A DNA stretch of 33,829 bases from Propionispira arboris (GTDB lineage Bacteria > Bacillota > Negativicutes > Selenomonadales > Selenomonadaceae): positions 1 through 33,829 of the forward strand of contig NZ_FNZK01000028.1 in assembly GCF_900109225.1 (NCBI RefSeq), in the 5' to 3' direction. The position numbers were made by a program, and so were the translations under genes. Positions 27,151 to 33,829 of this stretch are shown piece by piece (the stretch's first letter is position 1; every line of letters begins with the position of its first letter). A model generated the notes under the pieces. It was not told where the DNA came from. It did not search any database and worked only from the letters and a program-made list of their open reading frames with translations.

Positions 27151-27647
27151 ACAGTTAGACTTTCTGCTTTCCTTAAAGTAGGGATAATATCCCACTTTTT
27201 CAATTGATCCAAAACAATTTCAATGGTCTTATCGACAACTGCATCCATTTCCGGAGTCATTTCTATTCCGGGAGAAACAACAAATGGCTGCACTCCCATA
27301 ACAATAACCTCATCAATTGGTTCATCTACCACTTGCAATGCAGACAATACATCTTGAATTCCCAATTCATGCATGGATATCTTTTCTTGAAAATACGCTT
27401 GTACCTGATTACCGGTAAAAAAGAAAAAATCCCCCGGTTTTCCATTGCCATTGATTGCATCAATAACGAGCATTTTTTTCGATCCACTAACAAAACGCAT
27501 CAATTCCAGCCCGAGTGTACCACCATCTAAAAGCTGTACTTGTTCTGGAAATTCATAACGCTTTTGCATTTTATCAATCGTCCATACCCCAAAGCCTTCA
27601 TCTTTCAATATAATATTGCCAATTCCTAACAAGGTAATGTCGCTCAT
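27147..27647 (-). CDS. hyaD: [NiFe]-hydrogenase maturation protease (HyaD/HupD/HybD type)
   Basis: The protease removes the C-terminal tail of the large subunit after nickel is inserted. The 166-residue product shows LLGIGNIILKDEGFGVW near the start with the metal-binding Glu (KDEG), LLDGGTLGLELM near 43, LVIDAINGNGKPGDFFFF near 63 with the second acidic ligand, and SMHELGIQDVLSALQ near 95 with the His ligand. ATG 27647 overlaps the hypB stop as ATGA; a longer frame exists upstream but lies within hypB. Being in the same operon as the hydrogenase it most probably serves that large subunit only. Confidence 0.94.
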   Translation of the reverse strand: MSDITLLGIGNIILKDEGFGVWTIDKMQKRYEFPEQVQLLDGGTLGLELMRFVSGSKKMLVIDAINGNGKPGDFFFFTGNQVQAYFQEKISMHELGIQDVLSALQVVDEPIDEVIVMGVQPFVVSPGIEMTPEMDAVVDKTIEIVLDQLKKWDIIPTLRKAESLTV

Positions 27648-28321
27648 GTTTCCCCCTCCGTACACAACGCTTTTTTCGCCGCTGTTTTGCTGCGCAGCCA
27701 ATCATACCAGGCAAGAAGTCCAGTTTCTTTCTGGCAGGAAACTTCTAGAACATTGATTTGCGGATGAATGCTCGTAATATCATTTTGCGCTGCTGCCATA
27801 TCAAAATTTGTATAAGGCAGGAGGTCTACTTTATTTAATACGACAATAGCAGATTCTTTAAAAATCAACGGGTACTTCAATGGTTTATCATCGCCTTCCG
27901 TGATACTCAAAACCACTGCTTTTGAATCTTCACCTATATTAAATTCTGCTGGACAAACAAGATTACCAACATTTTCAATAATTAACAGGTCTAAATTGAC
28001 TAAATCTAATTTTTGCAATACTTTTTGCACCATCAATGCATCCAGATGGCATCCACCGCTTGTATTGATTTGTATAACTGGTACACCATATTGTGCAATA
28101 CGATCCGCATCTTTTGAAGTAAATAAATCGCCTTCAATAACCGCCATATGTATTTCATCTTTTAGCGCTGCCATGGTTTTTTCTAACAAAGATGTTTTGC
28201 CTGAACCTGGTGAACCCAATAAATTCAGGACAAAAATACCTTCTTTTTTGAACAGAACCTGGTTTTCCATGGCGATCTGATCATTTTTCCCTAAAATATC
28301 TTCCATCACCTGAATTTCCAT
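27644..28321 (-). CDS. hypB: Hydrogenase nickel-incorporation GTPase HypB, lacking the N-terminal CxxCGC site
   Basis: HypB is the GTPase that helps HypA load nickel into the large subunit. In 225 residues it has the P-loop LLGSPGSGKTSLLEKT near 35, VIEGDLFTSKDA near 63, NTSGGCHLDALMVQ near 87 with the Cys-His of the G-domain metal site, IENVGNLVCPAEFNIG near 115, SITEGDDKPLKYP, and NKVDLLPYTNFD near 165. It starts at once with MEIQVMEDILGKND: the N-terminal CxxCGC motif and His-rich stretch seen in other HypB proteins are missing. ATG 28321 shares one base with the hypA stop. Confidence 0.95.
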   Translation of the reverse strand: MEIQVMEDILGKNDQIAMENQVLFKKEGIFVLNLLGSPGSGKTSLLEKTMAALKDEIHMAVIEGDLFTSKDADRIAQYGVPVIQINTSGGCHLDALMVQKVLQKLDLVNLDLLIIENVGNLVCPAEFNIGEDSKAVVLSITEGDDKPLKYPLIFKESAIVVLNKVDLLPYTNFDMAAAQNDITSIHPQINVLEVSCQKETGLLAWYDWLRSKTAAKKALCTEGET

Positions 28322-28662
28322 CACTCTACCTCCAAAAACTCTACTTGAAGTTCTCTCCCCGACACAATTTCCAAATTTGCCGAATCACAATGCGGACACA
28401 AAAATCGATATCGTTCTATCTGGGTCGTGGCATCACAATCTTTGCAATGCCCCATAAGTGGTACTCTATGCAATGTAAGATTTGTACCTTCCGCCAGTGT
28501 CTTTTTTGACAATGCTTCAAAGCAAAATTGCAAAGCATCCGTTTCGACTCCACTCATTTCCCCCAAAAGCAGCTGAATTTTAGTTACCTTCGTTGCCTGA
28601 TTACGTGCTGCATAATCTAAAACAATATCTAAAATCCCCTCTGCTATTGCCATTTCATGCAT
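28321..28662 (-). CDS. hypA: Hydrogenase nickel-incorporation protein HypA
   Basis: HypA is the small nickel carrier that works with HypB. The 113-residue product begins MHEMAIAEGILDIV, with the His2 nickel ligand, has the usual GEMSGVETDALQFCFEAL block near 35, and two CxxC knuckles (GHCKDCDA near 73 and FLCPHCDS near 90) that hold the structural zinc. GGAGG precedes the ATG, immediately after a strong hairpin that separates it from the small metal-domain gene. It is coupled to hypB by a one-base overlap. Confidence 0.95.
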   Translation of the reverse strand: MHEMAIAEGILDIVLDYAARNQATKVTKIQLLLGEMSGVETDALQFCFEALSKKTLAEGTNLTLHRVPLMGHCKDCDATTQIERYRFLCPHCDSANLEIVSGRELQVEFLEVE

Positions 28663-28673
28663 ATAAAACCTCC

Positions 28674-28697
28674 ACAGCCGGGCTTATGCCCGGCTGT
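28674..28697. repeat. Strong GC-rich hairpin next to the hypA ribosome site
   Basis: ACAGCCGGGC (28674-28683) and GCCCGGCTGT (28688-28697) form a perfect ten-base stem with a four-base loop. In minus-strand mRNA the stem is followed directly by the hypA GGAGG. The T run needed for termination exists only on the plus strand, where no gene comes in, so a role in mRNA processing, stability or hypA translation seems more likely than termination. Confidence 0.75.
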
Positions 28698-28702
28698 TCT
28701 TT

Positions 28703-28945
28703 TTAAATAACGGCATCTAACCCATGTTCAGAGAAAATTGCTGTTATTTCTGATAATCTTGTTTTTGCTGGATTATAATCAATCGTCGTTTCGCCATCAT
28801 GGGCATGGATATGTACATGATACACTCCTGGCAGCCCCAATAAAGTACGTTCTACTTCATCCACAGTATCTTCTTTATAGCCTTTTACAAAAAACTGAAT
28901 TTTGGTATTACTGCTTTGTGCCGAGCAGCCACATTCCTTACACAT
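28703..28945 (-). CDS. Small protein with N-terminal CxxCGC motif and heavy-metal-associated-like domain
   Basis: An 80-residue protein starts MCKECGC after a good AGGAGG, 21 bases after the cytochrome b gene. Residues 15-80 look like a ferredoxin-like heavy-metal-associated (HMA) fold: a beta strand (KIQFFVKGYK), a helix (VDEVERTLLGLPG), a strand with alternating His (VYHVHIHAHDGE), TTIDYNPAKT and a helix (LSEITAIFSEHGLDAV). The usual HMA CxxC is absent; possible metal ligands are instead the N-terminal Cys residues and the His row. The N-terminus matches the nickel site of HypB proteins such as E. coli MCTTCGC, which HypB lacks here. A nickel carrier for hydrogenase maturation is inferred; no function is established. 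Confidence 0.85.
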   Translation of the reverse strand: MCKECGCSAQSSNTKIQFFVKGYKEDTVDEVERTLLGLPGVYHVHIHAHDGETTIDYNPAKTRLSEITAIFSEHGLDAVI

Positions 28946-28966
28946 AAAATACCTCCTACAACTACA

Positions 28967-29683
28967 TTATTTTACAGTGTCTGTTTTTTTATCAATAATT
29001 TCACCAATATCAACCGGTTCATGACTCAACGCCTTCACCCCGGAAAACATACTCGAAACTTCACCTTCGCCTTCCATAAATTCGGATCTAATTACCATAT
29101 ATACATGACCAATGGCCGATAAAACAATCAACCACGCCACATAATGATGAATCAAGTGAACCGTAAACTCACCACCAACCATTGGATTAATCCAACCAAA
29201 TAAAAAAGCACCCATACCATTTGGATTTACCATCAAATACATAGCAAAGCCCGTTAATATTTCAACCAAAATCATCAAATACAAAGCAACATAAGACATT
29301 CTCGCCAATGAATTACGCAAATATGACTTATGTGTTGGCTGAATCAACATATAATGAAGAGAAACATCCATCATACACAGCCAAAAGCTCTTTTCCCATA
29401 CGCGCGGAAATAAACGATCACCTTTATTTACAATAAAGCCATAAATTTTCAAAATAAAGGAAGCCGTCAACGTAAAGGCTGCTAAAAAATGTATATTGCG
29501 GATCATATTCAATGACAAAACCATAGCACCAAAAGTTGGTTCTCCATTTACACCACCCGATATCGGTTTAGTAATATATAATCCAGTGAAAAAAAGAGTA
29601 ATAATACAAAGTACCATAATCCAGTGAAAAATACGTAAAAATGGGCTAAATATATAATATACCTTTCGATAATTTTCACTCAT
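28967..29683 (-). CDS. hyaC: Ni/Fe-hydrogenase cytochrome b subunit
   Basis: This 238-residue membrane protein anchors the hydrogenase and passes its electrons to the quinone pool through b hemes. It has four main hydrophobic helices, with the expected His ligands in FLRIFHWIMVLCI near residue 19, NIHFLAAFTL near 64, and HLIHHYVAWLIVLSAIGHVYMV near 195. A cytosolic loop with LHYMLIQPTHKSY lies in the middle, as in other HyaC/HupC proteins. It follows the large subunit by 79 bases and precedes the small metal-domain gene by 21. Confidence 0.93.
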   Translation of the reverse strand: MSENYRKVYYIFSPFLRIFHWIMVLCIITLFFTGLYITKPISGGVNGEPTFGAMVLSLNMIRNIHFLAAFTLTASFILKIYGFIVNKGDRLFPRVWEKSFWLCMMDVSLHYMLIQPTHKSYLRNSLARMSYVALYLMILVEILTGFAMYLMVNPNGMGAFLFGWINPMVGGEFTVHLIHHYVAWLIVLSAIGHVYMVIRSEFMEGEGEVSSMFSGVKALSHEPVDIGEIIDKKTDTVK

Positions 29684-29762
29684 GACAGTTGCTCCCGGCT
29701 ACAAGTCTGACTCGCAGCTTTTCCTTTCCTGATATTTGGTTGTAAAAAATTCTGCAAACCCT

Positions 29763-31673
29763 TCATTCGGTTTTTGTTCCAAGATACGGATCGGTCGTTA
29801 CTACCCGCAATTTTTTACCCGCAGCATTATATAAATGCGTTGCACAAGCCATACATGGGTCAAAGGAACGAACTACTTTCAAAATTTCCAATGGTTTATC
29901 AGCAATCTTAACTTTTGTATCCATCATAGCCATTTCATAAGCACCATGACCGGCTTTTCCATCACGTGGGCATGCATTCCAAGTAGTTGGAACAACCGCT
30001 TGATAATTGCTTATTTTCCCATTTTTAATTACAACCCAATGACTCAATGCACCACGTGGTGCTTCATATAGTCCCACACCTTTGCATTCTTTTGGCCAAG
30101 TTGAAGGATCCCATTTTGTCATGTTGGCAACAGCAGTATCACCAGATTTAATATTTTTAACTAATTTATCAAAGAAATATTTACCAATATACGCGTGAAC
30201 CTGCGCTTCCAAACCACGCACCGCCGTCCGTCCGACCATCGTTGTCATCCATACTTCTGGTTTCAGATTCAAGACTTTGGATACAGCTTCAATTTGATCA
30301 ACAATCATTTTTTCGACCCAGGTAGGTTCTGGCAATAAACCTTTTTTCATCTTGGTATATACAATAATATAACGAGCTAGCGGACCAACTTCTGCCATTT
30401 TTCCTCGCCATTTTGGCGTTTTAAGCCAAGAATATTTTCCTTCTTCATCTAATGTTTTCCAATTTGTCTTCGTACCTTCTTTTGGGCCGGTATAATTCGC
30501 TTTTGTTACACCATCCCATGGATGCAAATCTTTTCCTTCTGCATCTGGATATTTATACCAAGAGTGTTCAACCCCCTCATTCAAAACATCCGGATCTGAT
30601 AAATCTTCTGGTTTAAACTCATAGAAAGTCGCTGCTTCTACGCCCTTGGAAAAGTTTTCAACGATACCGTTGGAACGCAGCAACAAGTTTTTGTGGAAGC
30701 TTCCATTGGTCGTTCCTGAAAAAGTATCTTCAGGATAGTCGCCAAAGCCAATAACACGTTCTTTGGCCAAGCCGCCGCCATCGATATAACCTTTTTGCAC
30801 ATACAATTGTCCGATAGCTAAAATATCTGGTACGTAGAAATAATTCACCAAATCTATTGTCGTGTTAATAGAACGATCAACGACTGCAAGTCGCTCCGTG
30901 TTGACTGGTGCATTCATATCATTCATCGAGATCGAACATGACATTCCACCAACTACATAGTGTGGATGTGGATTTTTACCACCAAATACAACATGTGATG
31001 TCACAATGTCACGTTGTTTGTCTAACATTTCCAGATAATGTGCAACTGCCATAAGATGTACTTCTGGCGGCAAAATGTCATAATCAGGATGATCCCACCA
31101 CTGAGCAGCAAAAATACCCAATTGACCGCTTTCAACGATTTTTTTAATTTTATCTTGCATTGCTTTGAAATATACAGTTGTTGACTTTGGAAATTCTTTC
31201 GGATAAGCATTCGTATCAAATTCAACAGGACCTGCAAATGGTAATTTATATGTTTCTAAAATTGTATTTTGTAAAGCTGCCGTTGCCGCTGGATCTGCCT
31301 TTAATGCCGAAACAGGGCTGACCCAGTCCAAGGCATGCAAGTGGTAAAAATGGATCACATGATCTTGTACGGATTGTGAAGCAGCCATGATATTTCTTAT
31401 ATAATTCGCATTACGCGGAATTTCGATTTGCAACGCATCTTCTACTGCGCGTAATGAAGATAACGCATGTGCCGTCGTACATACACCACAAATTCTTTGA
31501 ATAAATGCCCAGGCATCACGTGGATCCCGATCATTCATAATAAGCTCTAATCCGCGCCAGGCTGTGCCGCTGGACAGTGCGTCTTCTACTTTTCCTGTAG
31601 TTTCATCTAGCTTTACCTCTACCCTTAAATGCCCTTCAATACGGGTTACCGGGTCGACTACGACTCGTTTCAT
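29763..31673 (-). CDS. hyaB: [NiFe]-hydrogenase large subunit
   Basis: The 636-residue catalytic subunit binds the NiFe(CN)2CO site. It has the N-terminal DPVTRIEGHLRVEV, the first cysteine motif FIQRICGVCTTAHALSS (Cys62, Cys65 in RICGVC), and the second, DPCMACATH (Cys607, Cys610, His613). Everything after His613 (23 residues) should be removed by the protease. Start ATG 31673 overlaps the small-subunit stop by one base; a TTG one codon earlier is in frame but less likely. Full-length and intact, it belongs to group 1, membrane-bound uptake hydrogenases judging from the Tat-type small subunit and cytochrome b partner; the subgroup is not assigned. Confidence 0.96.
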   Translation of the reverse strand: MKRVVVDPVTRIEGHLRVEVKLDETTGKVEDALSSGTAWRGLELIMNDRDPRDAWAFIQRICGVCTTAHALSSLRAVEDALQIEIPRNANYIRNIMAASQSVQDHVIHFYHLHALDWVSPVSALKADPAATAALQNTILETYKLPFAGPVEFDTNAYPKEFPKSTTVYFKAMQDKIKKIVESGQLGIFAAQWWDHPDYDILPPEVHLMAVAHYLEMLDKQRDIVTSHVVFGGKNPHPHYVVGGMSCSISMNDMNAPVNTERLAVVDRSINTTIDLVNYFYVPDILAIGQLYVQKGYIDGGGLAKERVIGFGDYPEDTFSGTTNGSFHKNLLLRSNGIVENFSKGVEAATFYEFKPEDLSDPDVLNEGVEHSWYKYPDAEGKDLHPWDGVTKANYTGPKEGTKTNWKTLDEEGKYSWLKTPKWRGKMAEVGPLARYIIVYTKMKKGLLPEPTWVEKMIVDQIEAVSKVLNLKPEVWMTTMVGRTAVRGLEAQVHAYIGKYFFDKLVKNIKSGDTAVANMTKWDPSTWPKECKGVGLYEAPRGALSHWVVIKNGKISNYQAVVPTTWNACPRDGKAGHGAYEMAMMDTKVKIADKPLEILKVVRSFDPCMACATHLYNAAGKKLRVVTTDPYLGTKTE

Positions 31674-32761
31674 CAATCCACCTTCTTATCTTCAGGTTTA
31701 TTTCCATCCGCCTGATGTTTTTTCTTTTGTATAACAGATGCAACTGCATGAACTGCTACACCAGCAACAGTCAACCCAGCCACGGCTGCGCCAACTTTAT
31801 CGATATCACCTACTGGTTCATAGGACGGCAGACGGTTATAAAACGGTGCATCATCCCAAAAGTTAGGGTTACTACAACCAATACAACCATGACCTGATTG
31901 AATTGGATAGGACAAACCGTTCCACCATCTCATATTACCACACGAGTTATATGTTTCTGGTCCACGACAGCCCAATTTATATAAACACCAGCCTGCTTTC
32001 GAGCCAGCATCGTCAAATTTTTCCGCAAACATTCCTGCATCAAAAAAAGGACGACGATAACACGTATCATGAATACGATTCGCAAAAAATTGTTTTGGTC
32101 GGCCTTCACTATCGAGTGGCGGTAATTGACCAAATAATGCATAATGCATAATAACACCCGTCATAACTTCCGGTATTGGTGGGCAGCCTGGAACTTTGAC
32201 AATAGGTTTATTCCCAACCACATCTGTTACACTAACCGATCCAGTCGGATTTGGTTTTGCAGCCTGAATTCCTCCCCAGGTAGCACAAGATCCATATTCA
32301 ATAATAGCTGCTGCATTTTTCGCTACTTCTTTGACCACTTCGACAAAAGGTCTGCCCCCAGTCATGCAGTAAATTCCATTGTCGGCTGTCGCGACGGCAC
32401 CTTCGACTGCTAAAATATATTTTCCCTTAAACTGTTCCATAATTTCATGCAGATGTGCTTCGAATGGTTCCCCTGCGGATGCACTTAGTGCATGGCTGTA
32501 TTCCAAAGAAATCATATTTAATACAACATCTGACGTAAGTGGTGTTTCCGATCTTAAAAATGACTCATCACAACCCGTACATTCATGCCCATGAAGCCAT
32601 ATAACAACCGGTAAAGCATTTTTTTCTGCTGCTGCCACCACGGTTGACAACATATCTGTACTAAGCCCTAAAATACTGGTAAGTGCAACACATGATTTGA
32701 TAAAACTACGACGATTCATGCCCTTTCTCAGGTAGACTTCCCACATTGATTCTCTCTTCAC
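31673..32761 (-). CDS. hyaA: [NiFe]-hydrogenase small subunit, Tat-exported, GTG start
   Basis: The 362-residue subunit holds the electron-transfer iron-sulfur clusters. A twin-arginine signal, MNRRSFIKSC, begins near residue 15 with a hydrophobic stretch after it, so the enzyme works outside the cytoplasmic membrane. Cluster ligands appear in order: WLHGHECTGCDESF (Cys61, Cys64), EYGSCATWGGIQAA, VPGCPPIPEVMTG, LGCRGPETYNSCGNMRWW, and GHGCIGCSNPNFWDD. A hydrophobic helix near 330 followed by a Lys-rich tail is the membrane anchor. The start is GTG 32761 with AGGAGG six bases upstream. It opens the operon. Confidence 0.95.
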   Translation of the reverse strand: MKRESMWEVYLRKGMNRRSFIKSCVALTSILGLSTDMLSTVVAAAEKNALPVVIWLHGHECTGCDESFLRSETPLTSDVVLNMISLEYSHALSASAGEPFEAHLHEIMEQFKGKYILAVEGAVATADNGIYCMTGGRPFVEVVKEVAKNAAAIIEYGSCATWGGIQAAKPNPTGSVSVTDVVGNKPIVKVPGCPPIPEVMTGVIMHYALFGQLPPLDSEGRPKQFFANRIHDTCYRRPFFDAGMFAEKFDDAGSKAGWCLYKLGCRGPETYNSCGNMRWWNGLSYPIQSGHGCIGCSNPNFWDDAPFYNRLPSYEPVGDIDKVGAAVAGLTVAGVAVHAVASVIQKKKHQADGNKPEDKKVD

Positions 32762-32871
32762 TATAACCCTCCTCTTCTGTCCTCGTCTGCAAATGCAACT
32801 ACAGATAAAATCTCATTCAATCTTTACATCGCCTGCCTTTCAGGTATTTTCATGAAGGTATTTAAATACTA

Positions 32872-32901
32872 TAAAAGCTTCCTTAACAAAGTAAAGAAGC
32901 T
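32872..32901 (-). promoter_or_regulatory. Leader hairpin upstream of the hydrogenase small subunit
   Basis: In minus-strand RNA AGCTTC (32901-32896) pairs with GAAGCT (32881-32876) and the stem extends by four more pairs, one of them G-U. A short T run follows (complement of 32873-32876). It could attenuate the operon, but the tail is short and the position relative to the promoter is unknown. Confidence 0.4.
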
Positions 32902-33227
32902 ATTTATATTTTATTTCAGATTACCTATTTGCCATCGTTCTTGTAAATAAAAGTAATCACTTTGTGAAAACAACTTACTCTTCCGTACATATAAAACAAA
33001 ACTAAAATAATACAATATTAAATTTTATTCCATTATATACCGAATCAAAAGAAAAATCTAGACTTATAATTGCATACTCATATTATAACTTTTAATAATA
33101 TGTTCATAACGAATCTGCGAATATCATTTCCTTTATTCGTCTAGTAAAAAGAATTAATTAATTTTGTGTACTTTTTACAGACTGACAATTTTTAATTAAT
33201 TATAATACTTTAGTACATAATCTAATA

Positions 33228-33249
33228 GTATAATATAATTATATTATAC
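33228..33249. repeat. 22-base perfect AT palindrome
   Basis: The sequence is self-complementary over 22 bases with only G and C at its two ends, centred between 33238 and 33239. In such AT-rich DNA it may be chance; it might also be a regulator site or cruciform near the hydrogenase promoter region. Confidence 0.45.
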
Positions 33250-33346
33250 GCATCTATTTTTAACAAGAATCTATTCATTTCTATAAAGACCATAGTATAT
33301 ATTCCATTACTCATAAAATATTGTTTAATTTCTATATAAAATTGAG

Positions 33347-33384
33347 CACAAAAAAACACATACAAAATATTTTGTATGTGTTTT
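33347..33384 (-). terminator. Terminator of the rRNA-tRNA operon
   Basis: A perfect 16-base inverted repeat (33353-33368 with 33369-33384) is followed on the minus strand by a run of T residues. It lies about 40 bases past tRNA-Ser and ends the 5S-tRNA transcript before the hydrogenase upstream region. Confidence 0.85.
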
Positions 33385-33421
33385 CTATATAGGTTGTACA
33401 CCTATTAATGATTAAATTAAA

Positions 33422-33510
33422 TGGCGGAGTGGGAGAGGTTCGAACTCTCGCACGCTTGCGCGTCTAACGATTTAGCAAACCGTCCTCTTCAGCCACTTGA
33501 GTACCACTCC
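33422..33510 (-). tRNA. tRNA-Ser (anticodon GCT)
   Basis: The 89-base gene has a seven-base acceptor stem GGAGTGG/CCACTCC, a discriminator G and an encoded CCA. The anticodon stem ACGGT/ATCGT encloses the loop TTGCTAA, so the anticodon is GCT (reads AGC and AGT). A variable arm (GCGCAAGCG-like) and the GTTCGAA T-loop complete a class II tRNA. Confidence 0.95.
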
Positions 33511-33535
33511 GCAGATAAAAACTATTCATTTTTAA

Positions 33536-33611
33536 TGGCAGGGGCAGAAGGACTTGAACCCTCAACCAATGGTTTTGGAGACCACTACTCTACCAATTGA
33601 GCTATGCCCCT
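33536..33611 (-). tRNA. tRNA-Trp (anticodon CCA)
   Basis: The 76-base gene starts AGGGGCA and ends TGCCCCT-G-CCA with encoded CCA. Its anticodon loop CTCCAAA gives CCA (reads TGG). D-loop GCTCAATTGGTAGAG and T-loop GTTCAAG are standard. Confidence 0.96.
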
Positions 33612-33617
33612 AGAATA

Positions 33618-33694
33618 TGGGGTGACTGAAGGGAATCGAACCCTCGAATACCGGAGCCACAATCCGGCGTGTTAACCACTTCACCACAACCACC
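33618..33694 (-). tRNA. tRNA-His (anticodon GTG)
   Basis: The 77-base gene has the extra 5' G at -1 facing the discriminator C, as in bacterial tRNA-His, an anticodon loop TTGTGGC giving GTG, and an encoded CCA. It follows the 5S rRNA closely. Confidence 0.96.
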
Positions 33695-33721
33695 ATGATT
33701 CAAAGTCAAAAATGACTTGCA

Positions 33722-33829
33722 ACCAGCAATTTTCTATCCTCCCAGGGCGTTTCCACCCAAGTACTTTCGACGTTCAAGTGCTTAACTACTGTGTTCGGTA
33801 TGGGAACAGGTGGGTCCACTTGGCTATCA
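33722..33829 (-). rRNA. rrf: 5S ribosomal RNA (5' end cut by window edge)
   Basis: The minus strand reads the conserved 5S core CCACCTGTTCCCATACCGAA, then ACACAGTAGTTAAGC and GTACTTGGGTGGAAACGCC, and ends near GATAGAAAATTGCTGG. About 108 bases lie in the window; roughly the first ten are beyond the right edge. The 3' boundary is approximate to a few bases. Confidence 0.93.

Larger units (their letters stand above)
32762..33346. other. AT-rich 585-base intergenic region upstream of the hydrogenase operon
   Basis: No reading frame of gene quality is seen on either strand. The region must contain the hydrogenase promoter, since the tRNA transcript ends just upstream, but no box pair is convincing. 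It contains a 12-base palindrome GTATTTAAATAC (32858-32869), the hairpin at 32872-32901, an inverted repeat TCAC-TTT-GTGA (32957-32967), and an AT palindrome at 33228-33249. Confidence 0.7.

Noticed and set aside
32957-32975. Rex or CRP/FNR-type site (TTGTGA half site and TCAC-TTT-GTGA repeat) upstream of the hydrogenase
   Set aside because: Only one half of the Rex consensus is present, and the spacing of the inverted repeat does not match CRP/FNR sites. Reported as symmetry only.

Overview
The window looks like chromosome of an AT-rich, anaerobic member of the Firmicutes, most likely a Negativicutes (Selenomonadales/Sporomusa-type) bacterium. The evidence is low-GC coding sequence with strong AGGAGG ribosome binding sites, sigma-A type promoters, NCS2 purine permeases and an ABC-F protein of the YbiT/YkpA type, next to a Tat-exported membrane-bound [NiFe] uptake hydrogenase. 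The taxonomic call is inference; no species is recognised. Apart from a transposase tail at the left edge, every gene reads on the minus strand, in line with the rRNA/tRNA genes at the right edge.

Layout from left to right (transcription runs right to left). 1-330: the end of an IS1182-like transposase on the plus strand, followed by hairpins. 348-4792: a tight housekeeping cluster transcribed UbiB/ABC1 kinase -> HAD phosphatase -> chorismate mutase (aroH) -> NCS2 xanthine/uracil-type permease -> ridA. 4903-10511: separately controlled genes for an ABC-F ATPase, an acyl-CoA ligase, a secreted glucosaminidase and an AzgA/PbuG-type purine permease, which has a terminator hairpin in its leader. 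A long palindromic element lies between the ligase and the glucosaminidase. 10663-22270: a pentose operon with, in transcription order, a fucose/arabinose-isomerase-like protein, split transketolase N and C halves, an FGGY kinase, ribose-type ABC transporter components (rbsB, a DUF2291 lipoprotein, rbsA, rbsC), rbsD, a LacI regulator (rbsR) and rbsK. A good sigma-A promoter sits in a very AT-rich region in front of it. 22600-32761: a complete [NiFe]-hydrogenase operon with small subunit, large subunit, cytochrome b, a small metal-binding-domain protein, then hypA-hypB-maturation protease-hypF-hypC-hypD-hypE, ending in a clear terminator. 33347-33829: 5S rRNA, tRNA-His, tRNA-Trp and tRNA-Ser, ending in a strong terminator.

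How the genes work together. The hydrogenase operon encodes structure and maturation in one transcript: HypF/HypE/HypC/HypD make and carry the Fe(CN)2CO group, HypA/HypB deliver nickel, and the HyaD-like protease trims the large subunit. The most striking point is that HypB here lacks the N-terminal CxxCGC nickel site found in E. coli HypB, while the small gene just upstream of hypA begins with exactly that kind of motif (MCKECGC) and carries a heavy-metal-associated-like domain with an alternating His motif. The pentose operon combines sugar import, isomerase, FGGY kinase and split transketolase; this set matches the published logic of the transketolase route for D-apiose (apiose -> apulose -> apulose-4-phosphate -> DHAP + xylulose-5-phosphate), although ribose genes are in the same operon and the substrate remains inferred.
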